NCBI GenBank assembly: GCA_018334055.1
Contig: JAGXSS010000039.1
Location: 1 to 64,000, forward strand
Length of the DNA stretch: 64,000 nt
Direction of reading: 5' to 3'
Source: Peptococcaceae bacterium
GTDB lineage: Bacteria; Bacillota; UBA994
Under the pieces are notes generated by a model that was given only the letters and a program-made list of their open reading frames with translations, was not told the DNA's origin and searched no databases. The translations under genes were made by a program, and so were the position numbers. Positions 42,762 to 53,207 of the stretch are shown here, in pieces (the stretch's first letter is position 1; each line of letters starts with the position of its first letter).

Positions 42762-43108
42762 GGCACTCTCCACAATTTTAAGCGACGGCAGATCAATTGA
42801 AATTCTTTTTCCAGTTCTAAGCACGTCGCTTTCACTGCCCCTGCTCGAACAATGACCACTAAGTCTCTGCCATTAACTAGGTCTGGCAGAGACTTGCGCA
42901 CAACTTCTTTAATTCTGCGCCTGACCCGATTGCGTAAAACAGCATTACCTAACTTTTTGCCGGCAGAAAAACCGACGCGAACACTACCGCCATCTCTCGA
43001 GAGACTGTAGACCACCATGAGACTACCAGCGGCAGAGCGCCCCGTGGCAAAAACATGAGAGAACTCTTTTCTTTTCTTGAGTCGGTAGCAAGGTCGCAGG
43101 TCACCCAT
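42758..43108 (-). CDS. rnpA: ribonuclease P protein component
   Basis: Basic protein cofactor of RNase P, which matures tRNA 5' ends. It shows [45 protein letters not shown] (the RNR-type RNA-binding segment) and [20 protein letters not shown]; 116 aa. The ATG at 43108 directly abuts AAGGAG, too close for normal initiation, so an in-frame CTG at 43099 or coupling to rpmH, which ends four bases earlier, is possible. It is followed by yidD with an ATGA overlap. Confidence 0.95.
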   Translation of the reverse strand: MGDLRPCYRLKKRKEFSHVFATGRSAAGSLMVVYSLSRDGGSVRVGFSAGKKLGNAVLRNRVRRRIKEVVRKSLPDLVNGRDLVVIVRAGAVKATCLELEKEFQLICRRLKLWRVP

Positions 43109-43112
43109 CTCC

Positions 43113-43247
43113 TTAGGCAGACAATACTTTTCTTCCCTTTAAACGGCGGCGGCTTAACACTTTACGCCCATTAGCGGTGCTCATTCTTTCGCGAAAACCA
43201 TGAACCTTCTTGCGTTGCCGATTATTTGGCTGGAATGTACGCTTCAA
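43113..43247 (-). CDS. rpmH: 50S ribosomal protein L34
   Basis: Not in the ORF track because it encodes only 44 residues. The minus strand reads TTG-AAG-CGT-ACA, giving [20 protein letters not shown] at the start and [13 protein letters not shown] at the end, a textbook L34 sequence and length. The TTG start is preceded by AAGGGAGAG. It heads the rpmH-rnpA-yidD-yidC-jag operon and borders the origin. Confidence 0.97.
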   Translation of the reverse strand: MKRTFQPNNRQRKKVHGFRERMSTANGRKVLSRRRLKGRKVLSA

Positions 43248-43337
43248 TATATTCACTCTCCCTTCAGAGCCTATAGAGCAAGACTATCCTTGCGATTATA
43301 TCAAAACGCTCTGCCTGACGCAATCATCAAAACAAGG

Positions 43338-43680
43338 CTATTATCCGTGTCGAACGGTGTCGTTTATGCACACCTGTTGATAACTCTGTAGATAAGTTGT
43401 GCGTCTTGTCAACTGCCCTCGCCCACTGTCGATGGCGGTAGGCTGAGCAGTGCGCGAAAATCCTGATGAACCATTTTAGTGACCCGTACAAATGTTCTCC
43501 ACACCTGTGGATAAGTTTGTGGATTATTCCGTGTCGAAACAACTCGACATGGGACGAAATACAGAGCAGTTGCATGCCCCAAGCGCTAAAAACTAGACAT
43601 CCACAGCGATTGTGTATATCATATCCAAAGCCATCTACAAAAAAAGAGTCGAGCTTATACTTTGTCCACATAGGATTCGA
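43338..43680. other. oriC, upstream DnaA-box cluster
   Basis: Region between rpmH and dnaA with many DnaA boxes. A perfect TTATCCACA lies on the minus strand at 43506-43514. One-mismatch or near sites are TTATCCGTG 43341-43349, TTATGCACA 43364-43372, and on the minus strand 43375-43383, 43387-43395 and 43518-43526, plus TTTGTCCACA 43661-43670. Four sites cluster within 60 bases. With the cluster downstream of dnaA this forms a bipartite Bacillus-type origin; it should also autoregulate dnaA. Confidence 0.93.
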
Positions 43681-43730
43681 CGCACTTCGCGGCGAAAAGA
43701 TACGTCTACACTTTCTGGGGAGGCTAGCAT

Positions 43731-45059
43731 ATGCCAATGACCGCATCCGAGATCTGGCAGACTACACTTGGTTTGCTCGAATCTCAAATCAGCAAGCATC
43801 AATTCGAAACGTGGCTGTATCCCTGCCAAGCCCATCAGCTGCAAGGTAATACCCTCTCCATCATCGTGGCCACAGAGTTTAACCGCAACTGGCTAGAAAA
43901 CAACTATACACCTACGGTGCAGAAATCCCTCTCATCTGTACTCAACAGAGAAATGACGGTTAAATTTATCTTAGCCTCCGAAGTATCGGCAAAATCTTCA
44001 TCTCTCTCCTCCGAGCGGGTAAACTCTGAGGACATGCCTTTGCTTACGCCCCGCTACACATTTGACAATTTTGTAATCGGGGAAAGTAATCGTTACGCCC
44101 ATGCTGCTTCTTTAGCTGTGGCTGAAGCGCCCGCCACAGCCTACAACCCCCTATTTATCTATGGTGGCGTCGGGCTTGGTAAAACCCACCTCATGCACGC
44201 CATAGGACATTATGTCCTCCAGAACTTTCCCAGAATGAAGGTAGTGTATATATCTTGTGAAAAATTTACCAACGAATTCATTTCTTCCATACAACAGCGC
44301 AAGACAGTGGAGTTTCGCAGTAAGTATCGTTCAGTGGACTTGTTGTTGGTAGATGATATACAGTTTTTAGCAGGTAAAGAGCAGACTCAAGAGGAGTTTT
44401 TCCACACTTTTAACGCCCTTCATGAAGCCAGCAAACAAATAATTTTTTCGAGCGACCGCCCGCCAAAAGAGATTGCCACTCTAGAGGACCGGTTGCGCTC
44501 CCGTTTCGAATGGGGATTAATCACGGACATTCAGCCCCCGGATTTCGAAACCCGGGTGGCCATCCTCCGCCAGAAAGCAGAGAGTGAGAACTTCCGCATC
44601 CCTCTAGAGTTGACCTCCTACTTGGCAGGTCGTATCAACAGCAACATCCGGGAGCTTGAAGGCGGGCTGATTCGTATCATGGCCTATGTTTCTTTCAGCA
44701 AAAAAACCATCACCAGAGAACTCATCGATGAAGTCTTGCGCAATTTATTCCCCGAGGAAAAGACTAAAGTTATAAAAATAAGTGATATCCAAAAAGTAAT
44801 TGCCGCCCACTTTGGTATAAAGGTAGAGGAACTCTCCGCCAAGAAACGCACCCGCAATATATCTTTGCCGCGTCAGATTGCCATGTACCTGGCCCGCAAA
44901 AACACCGATGCCTCCTTGCCGCGCATTGGCGCAGAATTTGGCGGCCGCGACCATACCACCGTAATTCATGCTTGTGATAAAATCTCTACCGACATGGTCA
45001 ATGACCCTACTTTTGCCGCTATCATTCGAGAAATCGAGCTAAAGCTAAAAACTATATAA
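43731..45059 (+). CDS. dnaA: chromosomal replication initiator DnaA
   Basis: ATP-dependent initiator that binds DnaA boxes and melts oriC. The 442 residues have domain I (ASEIWQTTLGLLESQISKHQFETWL), a short variable domain II at about 85-100, AAA+ domain III (NPLFIYGGVGLGKTHLMHAIG Walker A; LLLVDDIQFLAGK Walker B; the GLITDIQPPDFETR sensor region) and domain IV with the box-recognising helix-turn-helix (ISLPRQIAMYLARK, FGGRDHTTVIHA). The start follows GGGGAGG. It is flanked by DnaA-box clusters on both sides. Confidence 0.98.
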   Translation: MPMTASEIWQTTLGLLESQISKHQFETWLYPCQAHQLQGNTLSIIVATEFNRNWLENNYTPTVQKSLSSVLNREMTVKFILASEVSAKSSSLSSERVNSEDMPLLTPRYTFDNFVIGESNRYAHAASLAVAEAPATAYNPLFIYGGVGLGKTHLMHAIGHYVLQNFPRMKVVYISCEKFTNEFISSIQQRKTVEFRSKYRSVDLLLVDDIQFLAGKEQTQEEFFHTFNALHEASKQIIFSSDRPPKEIATLEDRLRSRFEWGLITDIQPPDFETRVAILRQKAESENFRIPLELTSYLAGRINSNIRELEGGLIRIMAYVSFSKKTITRELIDEVLRNLFPEEKTKVIKISDIQKVIAAHFGIKVEELSAKKRTRNISLPRQIAMYLARKNTDASLPRIGAEFGGRDHTTVIHACDKISTDMVNDPTFAAIIREIELKLKTI

Positions 45060-45262
45060 TCCACACCCTTGCTCACCTTATACACTTTTTTTTGTGGACT
45101 AATTTTAGAGCCGCGCTTTATCCCCATCTCGCCGTATAGTTGCTTGCAATTACTCACAACCTAACAGCGCCCTTTAGAGACGATGCTCTCTACATCTTCC
45201 CCACTTAATAACATCTCCACAGCCCTTACTACTAGCACTACGGTTTCTTAACTAATGATTCT
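45057..45262. other. oriC, downstream DnaA boxes and candidate DnaA-trio unwinding element
   Basis: Between dnaA and dnaN. Near-consensus boxes: TAATCCACA 45057-45065, TTATACACT 45078-45086 and TTATCCCCA 45118-45126. Then ATCTCCACA (45213-45221) is followed directly by the GC cluster GCCC and TTA-CTA-CTA (45226-45234), and an AT-rich stretch. That order, box, GC cluster, trinucleotide trios and AT-rich DNA, is that of the Bacillus subtilis basal unwinding system. The assignment of trios is inference from pattern. Confidence 0.78.
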
Positions 45263-45298
45263 ATGCACGCTTTGATAATTTTAGAACGGAGGATGCCC

Positions 45299-46408
45299 GT
45301 GAAAATTGTTATGCGGAGAGATGATTTTGTCGCCGCCGCCACGGATGTAGCTAGGGCTACTAGTTCCAAATTAGGAGATTCTTCATCTAGCGTCAGGATT
45401 ATCGCCGAAAATGACTCCTTAATTCTCACTGCAAATGATTTAGAGCTAGCTATTTCCGCACAAATTAAAGCAGAGGTCATTGTGCCTGGGTCAATCGTAG
45501 TACCCGGGCGCCTGTTAAGCGAAGCTGCCAGAAGATTTCCGAGCGAAGAAGTGAGTATGCATGTGGCCGAAGGAAGGCACGTTCTTAAACTGTGCAGCGG
45601 TTTTTCCGATATGGAGTTAGTTGGTATGGCTGCATCCTTTTTTCCGGAGATTCCGGAGATCGAAGGCTTGACCGTAATCACCCTCCCCCAAGCGCAGTTG
45701 AAAAGCATGCTGAAACAAGTGAGTTTCGCCATGTCGCAGGATTCAATTCGTCTCATCCTCACCGGTATGTTATGGGAATACCAGGATAACAGGCTCCGGC
45801 TCGTAGCGGCTGATGGCACTAAAGTGGCCTCCCGGCAGGAATCATTGGTAGACCAAGACGAAACTGCCTTTTCCATGGTCATGCCAGGAAGGGCTGTCCA
45901 TGAACTTTTACGGCTACTTGACGAAACTGACGAGCCCGTAGAAGTAGCGGTAGGTAAGAACCATTGTCTTGTTCAAATAGGGAATACTACACTGGTTTCC
46001 AAGTTACTCGAGGGAAGATATATCAATGTTGACCAATATGTTCCCACAAATTTCACTACGCTAGTCCAGTTAAACCCGAAAATTCTACTGACCGCCTTAG
46101 ATAGATGCGCCATTATGACCAAGGATCTCCTGACAGGTATCGTAAGATTAAATTTCAACAATCAGATACTCTGTGTAAGGGCCCATTCAGCCGAGCTTGG
46201 CAGTCATTATGAGGAATGGCCTATAGAAAAAAATGGTGAGGATCTAGACATATTTTTTAATAATAAAGTTCTCAGTGATATCATGCGCGCCTTGGATTAT
46301 GGCGATGTAAAGATGTCCTTCACCGGTCAATTTGGTCCCGTGGTGGCTCAGAGTATAAAAAATGAGAAAAATTACTGGAGTTTGGTCATGCCTGTAAGAT
46401 TATCGTAG
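45299..46408 (+). CDS. dnaN: DNA polymerase III beta sliding clamp
   Basis: Ring-shaped processivity clamp, 369 aa with GTG start 45299 (GGAGG six bases upstream; the track start at 45263 lacks a site). It consists of three similar domains. Recognisable parts: VKIVMRRDDFVAAATDVARATSS, IVPGSIVVPGRLLSEAARRFP, LRLVAADGTKVASRQ and the C-terminal YWSLVMPVRLS, which forms the end of the peptide-binding pocket. It follows dnaA across the second origin element. Confidence 0.97.
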   Translation: MKIVMRRDDFVAAATDVARATSSKLGDSSSSVRIIAENDSLILTANDLELAISAQIKAEVIVPGSIVVPGRLLSEAARRFPSEEVSMHVAEGRHVLKLCSGFSDMELVGMAASFFPEIPEIEGLTVITLPQAQLKSMLKQVSFAMSQDSIRLILTGMLWEYQDNRLRLVAADGTKVASRQESLVDQDETAFSMVMPGRAVHELLRLLDETDEPVEVAVGKNHCLVQIGNTTLVSKLLEGRYINVDQYVPTNFTTLVQLNPKILLTALDRCAIMTKDLLTGIVRLNFNNQILCVRAHSAELGSHYEEWPIEKNGEDLDIFFNNKVLSDIMRALDYGDVKMSFTGQFGPVVAQSIKNEKNYWSLVMPVRLS

Positions 46409-46432
46409 TGATCAATCCTAGAGAAGAAGAGA

Positions 46433-46630
46433 GTGATAGTGGTGAGAGAACATATAACTTTGGGACAATTTCTTAAAAACACTAACATCACTTCTAGTGG
46501 GGGAGAAGCAAAACATTATTTAATAGAGCATTTGGTGTTGGTTAATGGTGAAAAAGAAGAGCGCCGCGGCCGCAAACTGTATCCGGGTGACCAGGTCACT
46601 ATCGATAATCAGATCTATATAATCACCTAG
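46433..46630 (+). CDS. yaaA: S4-domain RNA-binding protein YaaA/RlbA
   Basis: A 65-residue S4-like protein: LGQFLKNTNITSSGGEAKHYLIEHLVLVNGEKEERRGRKLYPGD. It always sits between dnaN and recF in Gram-positives and is linked to ribosome biogenesis. Several GTG codons lie near the start (46433, 46439, 46442); the exact one is uncertain. The recF ATG follows the stop by one base. Confidence 0.94.
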   Translation: MIVVREHITLGQFLKNTNITSSGGEAKHYLIEHLVLVNGEKEERRGRKLYPGDQVTIDNQIYIIT

Positions 46631-46631
46631 A

Positions 46632-47741
46632 ATGTGGGTAGAGAGCGTCAGGCTGAGGAATTTTCGCAACTACTTCGCGGAAGACGTTTCATTTTCTCCT
46701 CATATCAACCTTATCGTTGGCAGCAATGGTGAAGGTAAGACTAACCTCCTAGAGGCGCTGTTTCTTTTGGCCACCACCAAGTCGTATCGTCTAGCCCACG
46801 AAAAAGAAATGGTTTGCATTGACAGAGATACCTTTTATGTCAGTGGAGAAGCTGTCCTTCAAGGAGATATTAAACATACTCTAGAAATAAGCTACTCACA
46901 AAAACAAAACAAGAAACAAGCCAAGGTTTCAGGAATTCCCGTAGTCCGCCTCGCTGATTTTATAGGCATCCTTAATGTTGTGTGTTTCTCTCCCGATGAC
47001 TTGAATATCATCAAAGGGGCACCGGGACTTCGCCGACGCCTTCTTGATATTTTGCTTTCGCAAATTGACCGGGTCTACCTTAGCGTACTTCAGCAGTACG
47101 GTAGGGTACTCCGACAAAGGAACGAATGTTTAAAGGCGGTACAAAGGGGAAGAATGCGCCCTACAGAAATTTGGCCCTGGACCGAGCAACTAGCTACCTT
47201 GGCTTGTCAAGTAACGGAGCGCAGATTTAAGGCCGTCAACGAATTGACCACCTCTTATGCCGCCATCAGTAAGGGCATTAATCAAGGCAAGGAGAATCTC
47301 TCTTTAAGGTACATGAGTTCATTAATCAAAGACAGCCATCTCTATACCCCAACCGAAGTGACCGAAAGCCTGCAGAGGAGACAAACAGAGGAGGTTGCCC
47401 GCGGCATTACCACTATTGGGCCTCACCGTGATGATTTATTTTTTTTGATCAACGGACTATCGGCCGCAGACTATGCCTCGCAGGGACAGCAGCGCACCGC
47501 GGTACTGAGTTTGAAGCTTGCGGAAATGGAATACATGTATAAAGTTACCGGTGATTACCCCATATTACTCCTTGATGACGTCTTTTCTGAGCTCGATCAA
47601 AAACGCCGTCAACTGCTGCTTACTACTTTAAGTGGCAGGATTCAAGCGCTCATCACCGGAACCGAGACACTAGAGTGGCCATGGTCAGGCGAAAGAGACC
47701 GGTGCAACATCATAAATATTCGGCAAGGCAAGGTGATTTAG
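46632..47741 (+). CDS. recF: DNA replication and repair protein RecF
   Basis: ABC-type/SMC-like ATPase that helps load RecA at gaps through RecO and RecR. The 369 residues show Walker A (LIVGSNGEGKTNLLEALFLLATTKSYR), the signature region (YASQGQQRTAVLSLKLAEME) and Walker B/D-loop (YPILLLDDVFSELDQKRRQ). Length is normal. Its last base is shared with the GTG of the following remB gene (TAGTG). Confidence 0.97.
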   Translation: MWVESVRLRNFRNYFAEDVSFSPHINLIVGSNGEGKTNLLEALFLLATTKSYRLAHEKEMVCIDRDTFYVSGEAVLQGDIKHTLEISYSQKQNKKQAKVSGIPVVRLADFIGILNVVCFSPDDLNIIKGAPGLRRRLLDILLSQIDRVYLSVLQQYGRVLRQRNECLKAVQRGRMRPTEIWPWTEQLATLACQVTERRFKAVNELTTSYAAISKGINQGKENLSLRYMSSLIKDSHLYTPTEVTESLQRRQTEEVARGITTIGPHRDDLFFLINGLSAADYASQGQQRTAVLSLKLAEMEYMYKVTGDYPILLLDDVFSELDQKRRQLLLTTLSGRIQALITGTETLEWPWSGERDRCNIINIRQGKVI

Positions 47742-47998
47742 TGTTTCTTCATTTGGGTGGGGATTACATTATCCCTAGTGACCAGATTATAGGTGTCTTT
47801 GATATCAAGACTGCCAAGGCACTGTCAACTAGAGAATTTCTCAAGCGAACACATTCGCGCAACATGCACGTCAACGTGGCAGAAGATCAGATTCCCAAGG
47901 CATTTGTCGTGACCAATGACAAAATATATCTCTCCGCCATAGCCGGTGCTACCTTGCGCCGGCGATGCAACTTTCTTAGTAAATCAAAATTCACGTAG
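47741..47998 (+). CDS. remB: DUF370 protein RemB (extracellular matrix regulator family)
   Basis: An 86-residue small protein: VFLHLGGDYIIPSDQIIGVFDIKTAK is the typical DUF370/RemB beginning. The Bacillus homologue YaaB lies in the same place. RemA/RemB-type proteins bind DNA as ring oligomers. The GTG at 47741 overlaps the recF stop by one base and has AAGGTG upstream; the ORF-track start at 47675 adds 22 residues that lie inside recF. Confidence 0.93.
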   Translation: MFLHLGGDYIIPSDQIIGVFDIKTAKALSTREFLKRTHSRNMHVNVAEDQIPKAFVVTNDKIYLSAIAGATLRRRCNFLSKSKFT

Positions 47999-48061
47999 CC
48001 GAGATAAATCACGACTCTTTTACTACAACACGGAGTAGATACCTGTTATGATAAAGAATAG

Positions 48062-49999
<1,938 letters not shown>

Positions 50000-50008
50000 G
50001 GATGAGGG

Positions 50009-52459
50009 ATGATAATGGACTATACTCACGGGCGCATCGAAAAGATCAAGATAGAAGACGAGGTTCAGAAATCATACATCAACTATGCCATGAGTGTCAT
50101 CGTCGCGAGGGCCCTGCCTGATGTCCGGGATGGTTTAAAACCGGCTCATCGGCGCATCCTCTATGCGATGCACGAATTGGGCTTCACCCCTGACAAACCA
50201 CACAAAAAGAGTGCGCGCATCGTGGGCGAGGTCTTAGGTAAGTATCATCCGCATGGCGATGGGGTTATCTACGACACCATGGTTAGGCTGGTGCAAGGCT
50301 TTTCTTCGCGCTATCCTTTGATTGATGGCCATGGTAATTTCGGTTCTATCGATGGAGATTCCGCTGCGGCCATGCGATATACCGAGGCGCGCCTCGAAAC
50401 CTTCGCCATGGATATGTTGGCCGACCTAGACAAGAACACCGTCAACATGGGCCCAAATTTTGATGACACTCTTGAACAGCCCTTAGTGCTGCCGGCGCGC
50501 ATTCCTAACCTCTTGGCCAATGGCACCTCGGGCATTGCGGTGGCGATGGCGTCGAATATCCCTCCCCACAATTTAAGCGAGTTAATTGACGCCGTGATTG
50601 CGATGATCGACAACCCCGAGATCACGATCGCCGAGCTTATGCAGCACATCAAGGGGCCGGACTTTCCTACCGGTGGTTTAATTCTCGGACGTGATGGTTT
50701 TATGCAGGCCTATCATACCGGCAGAGGTTCGGTGCGTATTCGTTCCAAAACTCGCCTAGAAAAGATGAACAGCGGTAAGACTAGAATCATAGTCAACGAG
50801 GTACCATACCAAGTCAACAAAGCGAAGATGATTGAACGCATTGCTGAGCTGGTGAGAAATAAGCAGATCGAGGGCATCACCGACCTACGCGACGAGAGCG
50901 ACCGCGAGGGCATTAGGGTCGTCATCGAGCTGCGCCGTGATGCCAATAGTGAGGTAATCTTAAACCAGCTGTACAAACATAGCCAAATGGAAACGACCTT
51001 TGGCATCATCATGCTCTCCCTCGTTGATGGGCAGCCCCGGACCCTCAACTTGAAAGAGATGCTCCACTACTACTTGCAGCACCAAAAAGAAGTGGTCAGT
51101 CGCCGGACTAAGTTTGACTTGGACAAGGCAGAAGCCAGAGACCATATCCTCGCCGGATTGCTACACGCGCTAGACCATATTGACGCCATTATTTCCACCA
51201 TCCGCGCTTCGGCAACCACGGAATTGGCCAAACAAAACCTCATGGCCGCGTTCACTTTTTCCGAAAAACAAGCCCAGGCCATCTTGGATATGCGCCTGGC
51301 CCGACTCACGGGGCTGGAGCGTGAAAAACTAGAAAATGAACAAAGAGAGTTAGCGGCTTTAATAAATCAATTAAAAAACATTCTTGGCGATGAAAAAATC
51401 CTCCTCGCCCTCATCAAGAGCGAAATTAGCGATATCAAAAGACGCCATGGCGACGCAAGGCGCAGCGAAATAGTCGAGACGGTTGCCGACTTGGGCACCC
51501 TAGACCTTATTGCCGAAGAAGATGTTGTCGTCACCCTCACCCACCAAGGGTATATTAAACGCCTGCCCCTAGAGACCTACCGCAGTCAGCGGCGCGGCGG
51601 ACGCGGTGTAACCGCCATGGGCACGCGCGAAGAAGACTTCGTCGAGAATCTCTTCATCACCACGACGCATCACTATCTATACTTTTTCACCAGCAAGGGT
51701 CGGGTATACCGCACGAAGGTGCACGAGGTACCCGAGGCTAGCCGACAAGCTCGCGGGTTGGCCCTTGTCAATCTCATTGCGCTCGAGGCCAAAGAAAAAA
51801 TCACCGCCGTCATTCCCTTAAAGGAGACAGCGGCGACGGAAGAGTACCTCTTTATGGCCACCCGCCTAGGCATGGTAAAGAAGACGAGTCTAATGGAGTA
51901 TGCCTCTATCAGAAACAATGGTTTGATTGGCATTTCTTTAAGAGAGAATGACGAACTCATTGCCGTTCGCGTCACCGACGGCCAACAAGAGATTGTGCTT
52001 GGCACACGTCTTGGCATGGCAATTCGCTTTGATGAAAGCGATGTACGCGCCATGGGTCGTGACACCCAAGGAGTTAAGGGGATACAGTTAGAGCCGGGTG
52101 ATTACTGTATCGGGATGGATATTGTTAAAGAAGGCGTCGCTCTGCTCGTGGTGACACAAAATGGTTTTGGCAAAAGATCAGCCATCGAAGACTACCGCAA
52201 ACAGACCAGGGGCGGCAAAGGCATACGCACCGTCAAGATGACGGAGCGCAATGGCGAAGTGGTCTGCCTGCGCGCTGTCAATTCAGAAGACGATCTCATG
52301 GTCATCACGGAGCAAGGCATCATTATCCGCATGGACATGAGGAGCATCTCGCAACTTGGTCGTTCCACGCAAGGCGTGACCATTATCCGCCTCGACCAAA
52401 ACGACTCAGTAGTGGCTATCGCTAGAGTGGTACAGAAGCCCGAGTCCTTGGAGGAGTAG
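50009..52459 (+). CDS. gyrA: DNA gyrase subunit A
   Basis: Cleavage-religation subunit of gyrase, 816 aa. It has the N-terminal [23 protein letters not shown], the quinolone-determining region [17 protein letters not shown], the catalytic tyrosine in [12 protein letters not shown] and six-bladed C-terminal pinwheel repeats. The GyrA box appears as QRRGGRGV, separating it from ParC. Start may be ATG 50009 or 50015. Its stop is two bases from the stop of the convergent DUF3147 gene. Confidence 0.98.
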   Translation: MIMDYTHGRIEKIKIEDEVQKSYINYAMSVIVARALPDVRDGLKPAHRRILYAMHELGFTPDKPHKKSARIVGEVLGKYHPHGDGVIYDTMVRLVQGFSSRYPLIDGHGNFGSIDGDSAAAMRYTEARLETFAMDMLADLDKNTVNMGPNFDDTLEQPLVLPARIPNLLANGTSGIAVAMASNIPPHNLSELIDAVIAMIDNPEITIAELMQHIKGPDFPTGGLILGRDGFMQAYHTGRGSVRIRSKTRLEKMNSGKTRIIVNEVPYQVNKAKMIERIAELVRNKQIEGITDLRDESDREGIRVVIELRRDANSEVILNQLYKHSQMETTFGIIMLSLVDGQPRTLNLKEMLHYYLQHQKEVVSRRTKFDLDKAEARDHILAGLLHALDHIDAIISTIRASATTELAKQNLMAAFTFSEKQAQAILDMRLARLTGLEREKLENEQRELAALINQLKNILGDEKILLALIKSEISDIKRRHGDARRSEIVETVADLGTLDLIAEEDVVVTLTHQGYIKRLPLETYRSQRRGGRGVTAMGTREEDFVENLFITTTHHYLYFFTSKGRVYRTKVHEVPEASRQARGLALVNLIALEAKEKITAVIPLKETAATEEYLFMATRLGMVKKTSLMEYASIRNNGLIGISLRENDELIAVRVTDGQQEIVLGTRLGMAIRFDESDVRAMGRDTQGVKGIQLEPGDYCIGMDIVKEGVALLVVTQNGFGKRSAIEDYRKQTRGGKGIRTVKMTERNGEVVCLRAVNSEDDLMVITEQGIIIRMDMRSISQLGRSTQGVTIIRLDQNDSVVAIARVVQKPESLEE

Positions 52460-52461
52460 TA

Positions 52462-52809
52462 CTAAAGGCGCACACCAAAGCGCCCGAGAATATTGAGGTA
52501 GACATAGTAAGAGGCAAGCATGACCAAGGAGGCCATAGCCAAAGCGGGATAGAAAGTAACATTTCGCTTGAGCAGCGTTTGAAAAGCGATAAAAAAAACC
52601 AATGAGGGTAGTATTATCCAGCTGATGCCTTGGGATAATGCAATCACTTTGTGGATATCTTGTGTATCGGTATAGAGCCAGATCATAGCTAAGATGGAGG
52701 TCAACGGCAACGAGGCGATGATAGCGCCGAGCATGGGTAGACGGCGGCTAACTGTGGATATGGTCGCGATGAGCAAAGCAGAAATGATGGTTTTTACGAC
52801 AAACTGCAT
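52462..52809 (-). CDS. DUF3147 family membrane protein
   Basis: A 115-residue protein with four predicted hydrophobic helices. Family features: VKTIISALLIATISTVSRRLP, GAIIASLPLTSILAMIWLY, and FYPALAMASLVMLASYYVYL. Function unknown. It follows the CsoR-type regulator by 20 bases on the same strand, suggesting coexpression. No metal-binding motif is visible. Confidence 0.85.
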   Translation of the reverse strand: MQFVVKTIISALLIATISTVSRRLPMLGAIIASLPLTSILAMIWLYTDTQDIHKVIALSQGISWIILPSLVFFIAFQTLLKRNVTFYPALAMASLVMLASYYVYLNILGRFGVRL

Positions 52810-52829
52810 GTTAAAACTTCCTTCTACCC

Positions 52830-53126
52830 TTAATGTGGGCTTTCAAGGCGTTTCGTATTTGTGCCCAAGTACTTGTCAACGGCATCAAATAGTTTGTCTA
52901 GTGATTCTTGTTTGCCCTCCCCCGTTGATCCCACGAGGCAGTGACTGATATGGTCTTCGAGAATTACCCGGCTGACCCCATTAAGTGCGCCGATGATGGC
53001 AGACAGTTGGGTGAGTAGTTCGCTGCATTCTCGCCCCTCTGCCGCCATTTTTTTTACTGCTTCAAGGTGGCCACTGATCTTCGCTAACCGGGTGATAACA
53101 TTTTTGTTCTGGGGATGCTGTTCCAT
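52830..53126 (-). CDS. CsoR/RcnR-family metal-sensing repressor
   Basis: A 98-residue all-helical DNA-binding protein. The pattern ITRLAKISGHLEAVKKM, GRECSELLTQLSAIIGALNGVSRVILEDHISHCL provides the Cys-His-Cys set (Cys in RECSEL, His and Cys in DHISHC) that binds Cu(I) in CsoR. In the family, metal binding releases operator DNA. No copper ATPase or chaperone gene is adjacent; the only downstream partner is the DUF3147 gene. A palindrome 15 bases upstream may be its own operator. Confidence 0.92.
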   Translation of the reverse strand: MEQHPQNKNVITRLAKISGHLEAVKKMAAEGRECSELLTQLSAIIGALNGVSRVILEDHISHCLVGSTGEGKQESLDKLFDAVDKYLGTNTKRLESPH

Positions 53127-53140
53127 GAGCTTCCTCCCTC

Positions 53141-53161
53141 GGATCCCTATCGTGGGGATCC
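53141..53161. promoter_or_regulatory. palindrome upstream of the CsoR-type gene, candidate operator
   Basis: GGATCCC-TATCGTG-GGGATCC, a perfect seven-base inverted repeat just upstream of the regulator start. CsoR operators are GC-centred palindromes of this general size, so autoregulation is plausible. It is also a possible weak hairpin, with T residues following only on the plus strand, where no gene precedes it. Confidence 0.5.
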
Positions 53162-53207
53162 TTTTTCATTGTACCAAAGGGAAACACCGCTTGTCGAGTT
53201 CTGGCGG

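Noticed and set aside
45238-45882. 214-aa minus-strand ORF opposite dnaN
   Set aside because: Shadow of dnaN, Ser/Thr/Leu-rich with no motif.
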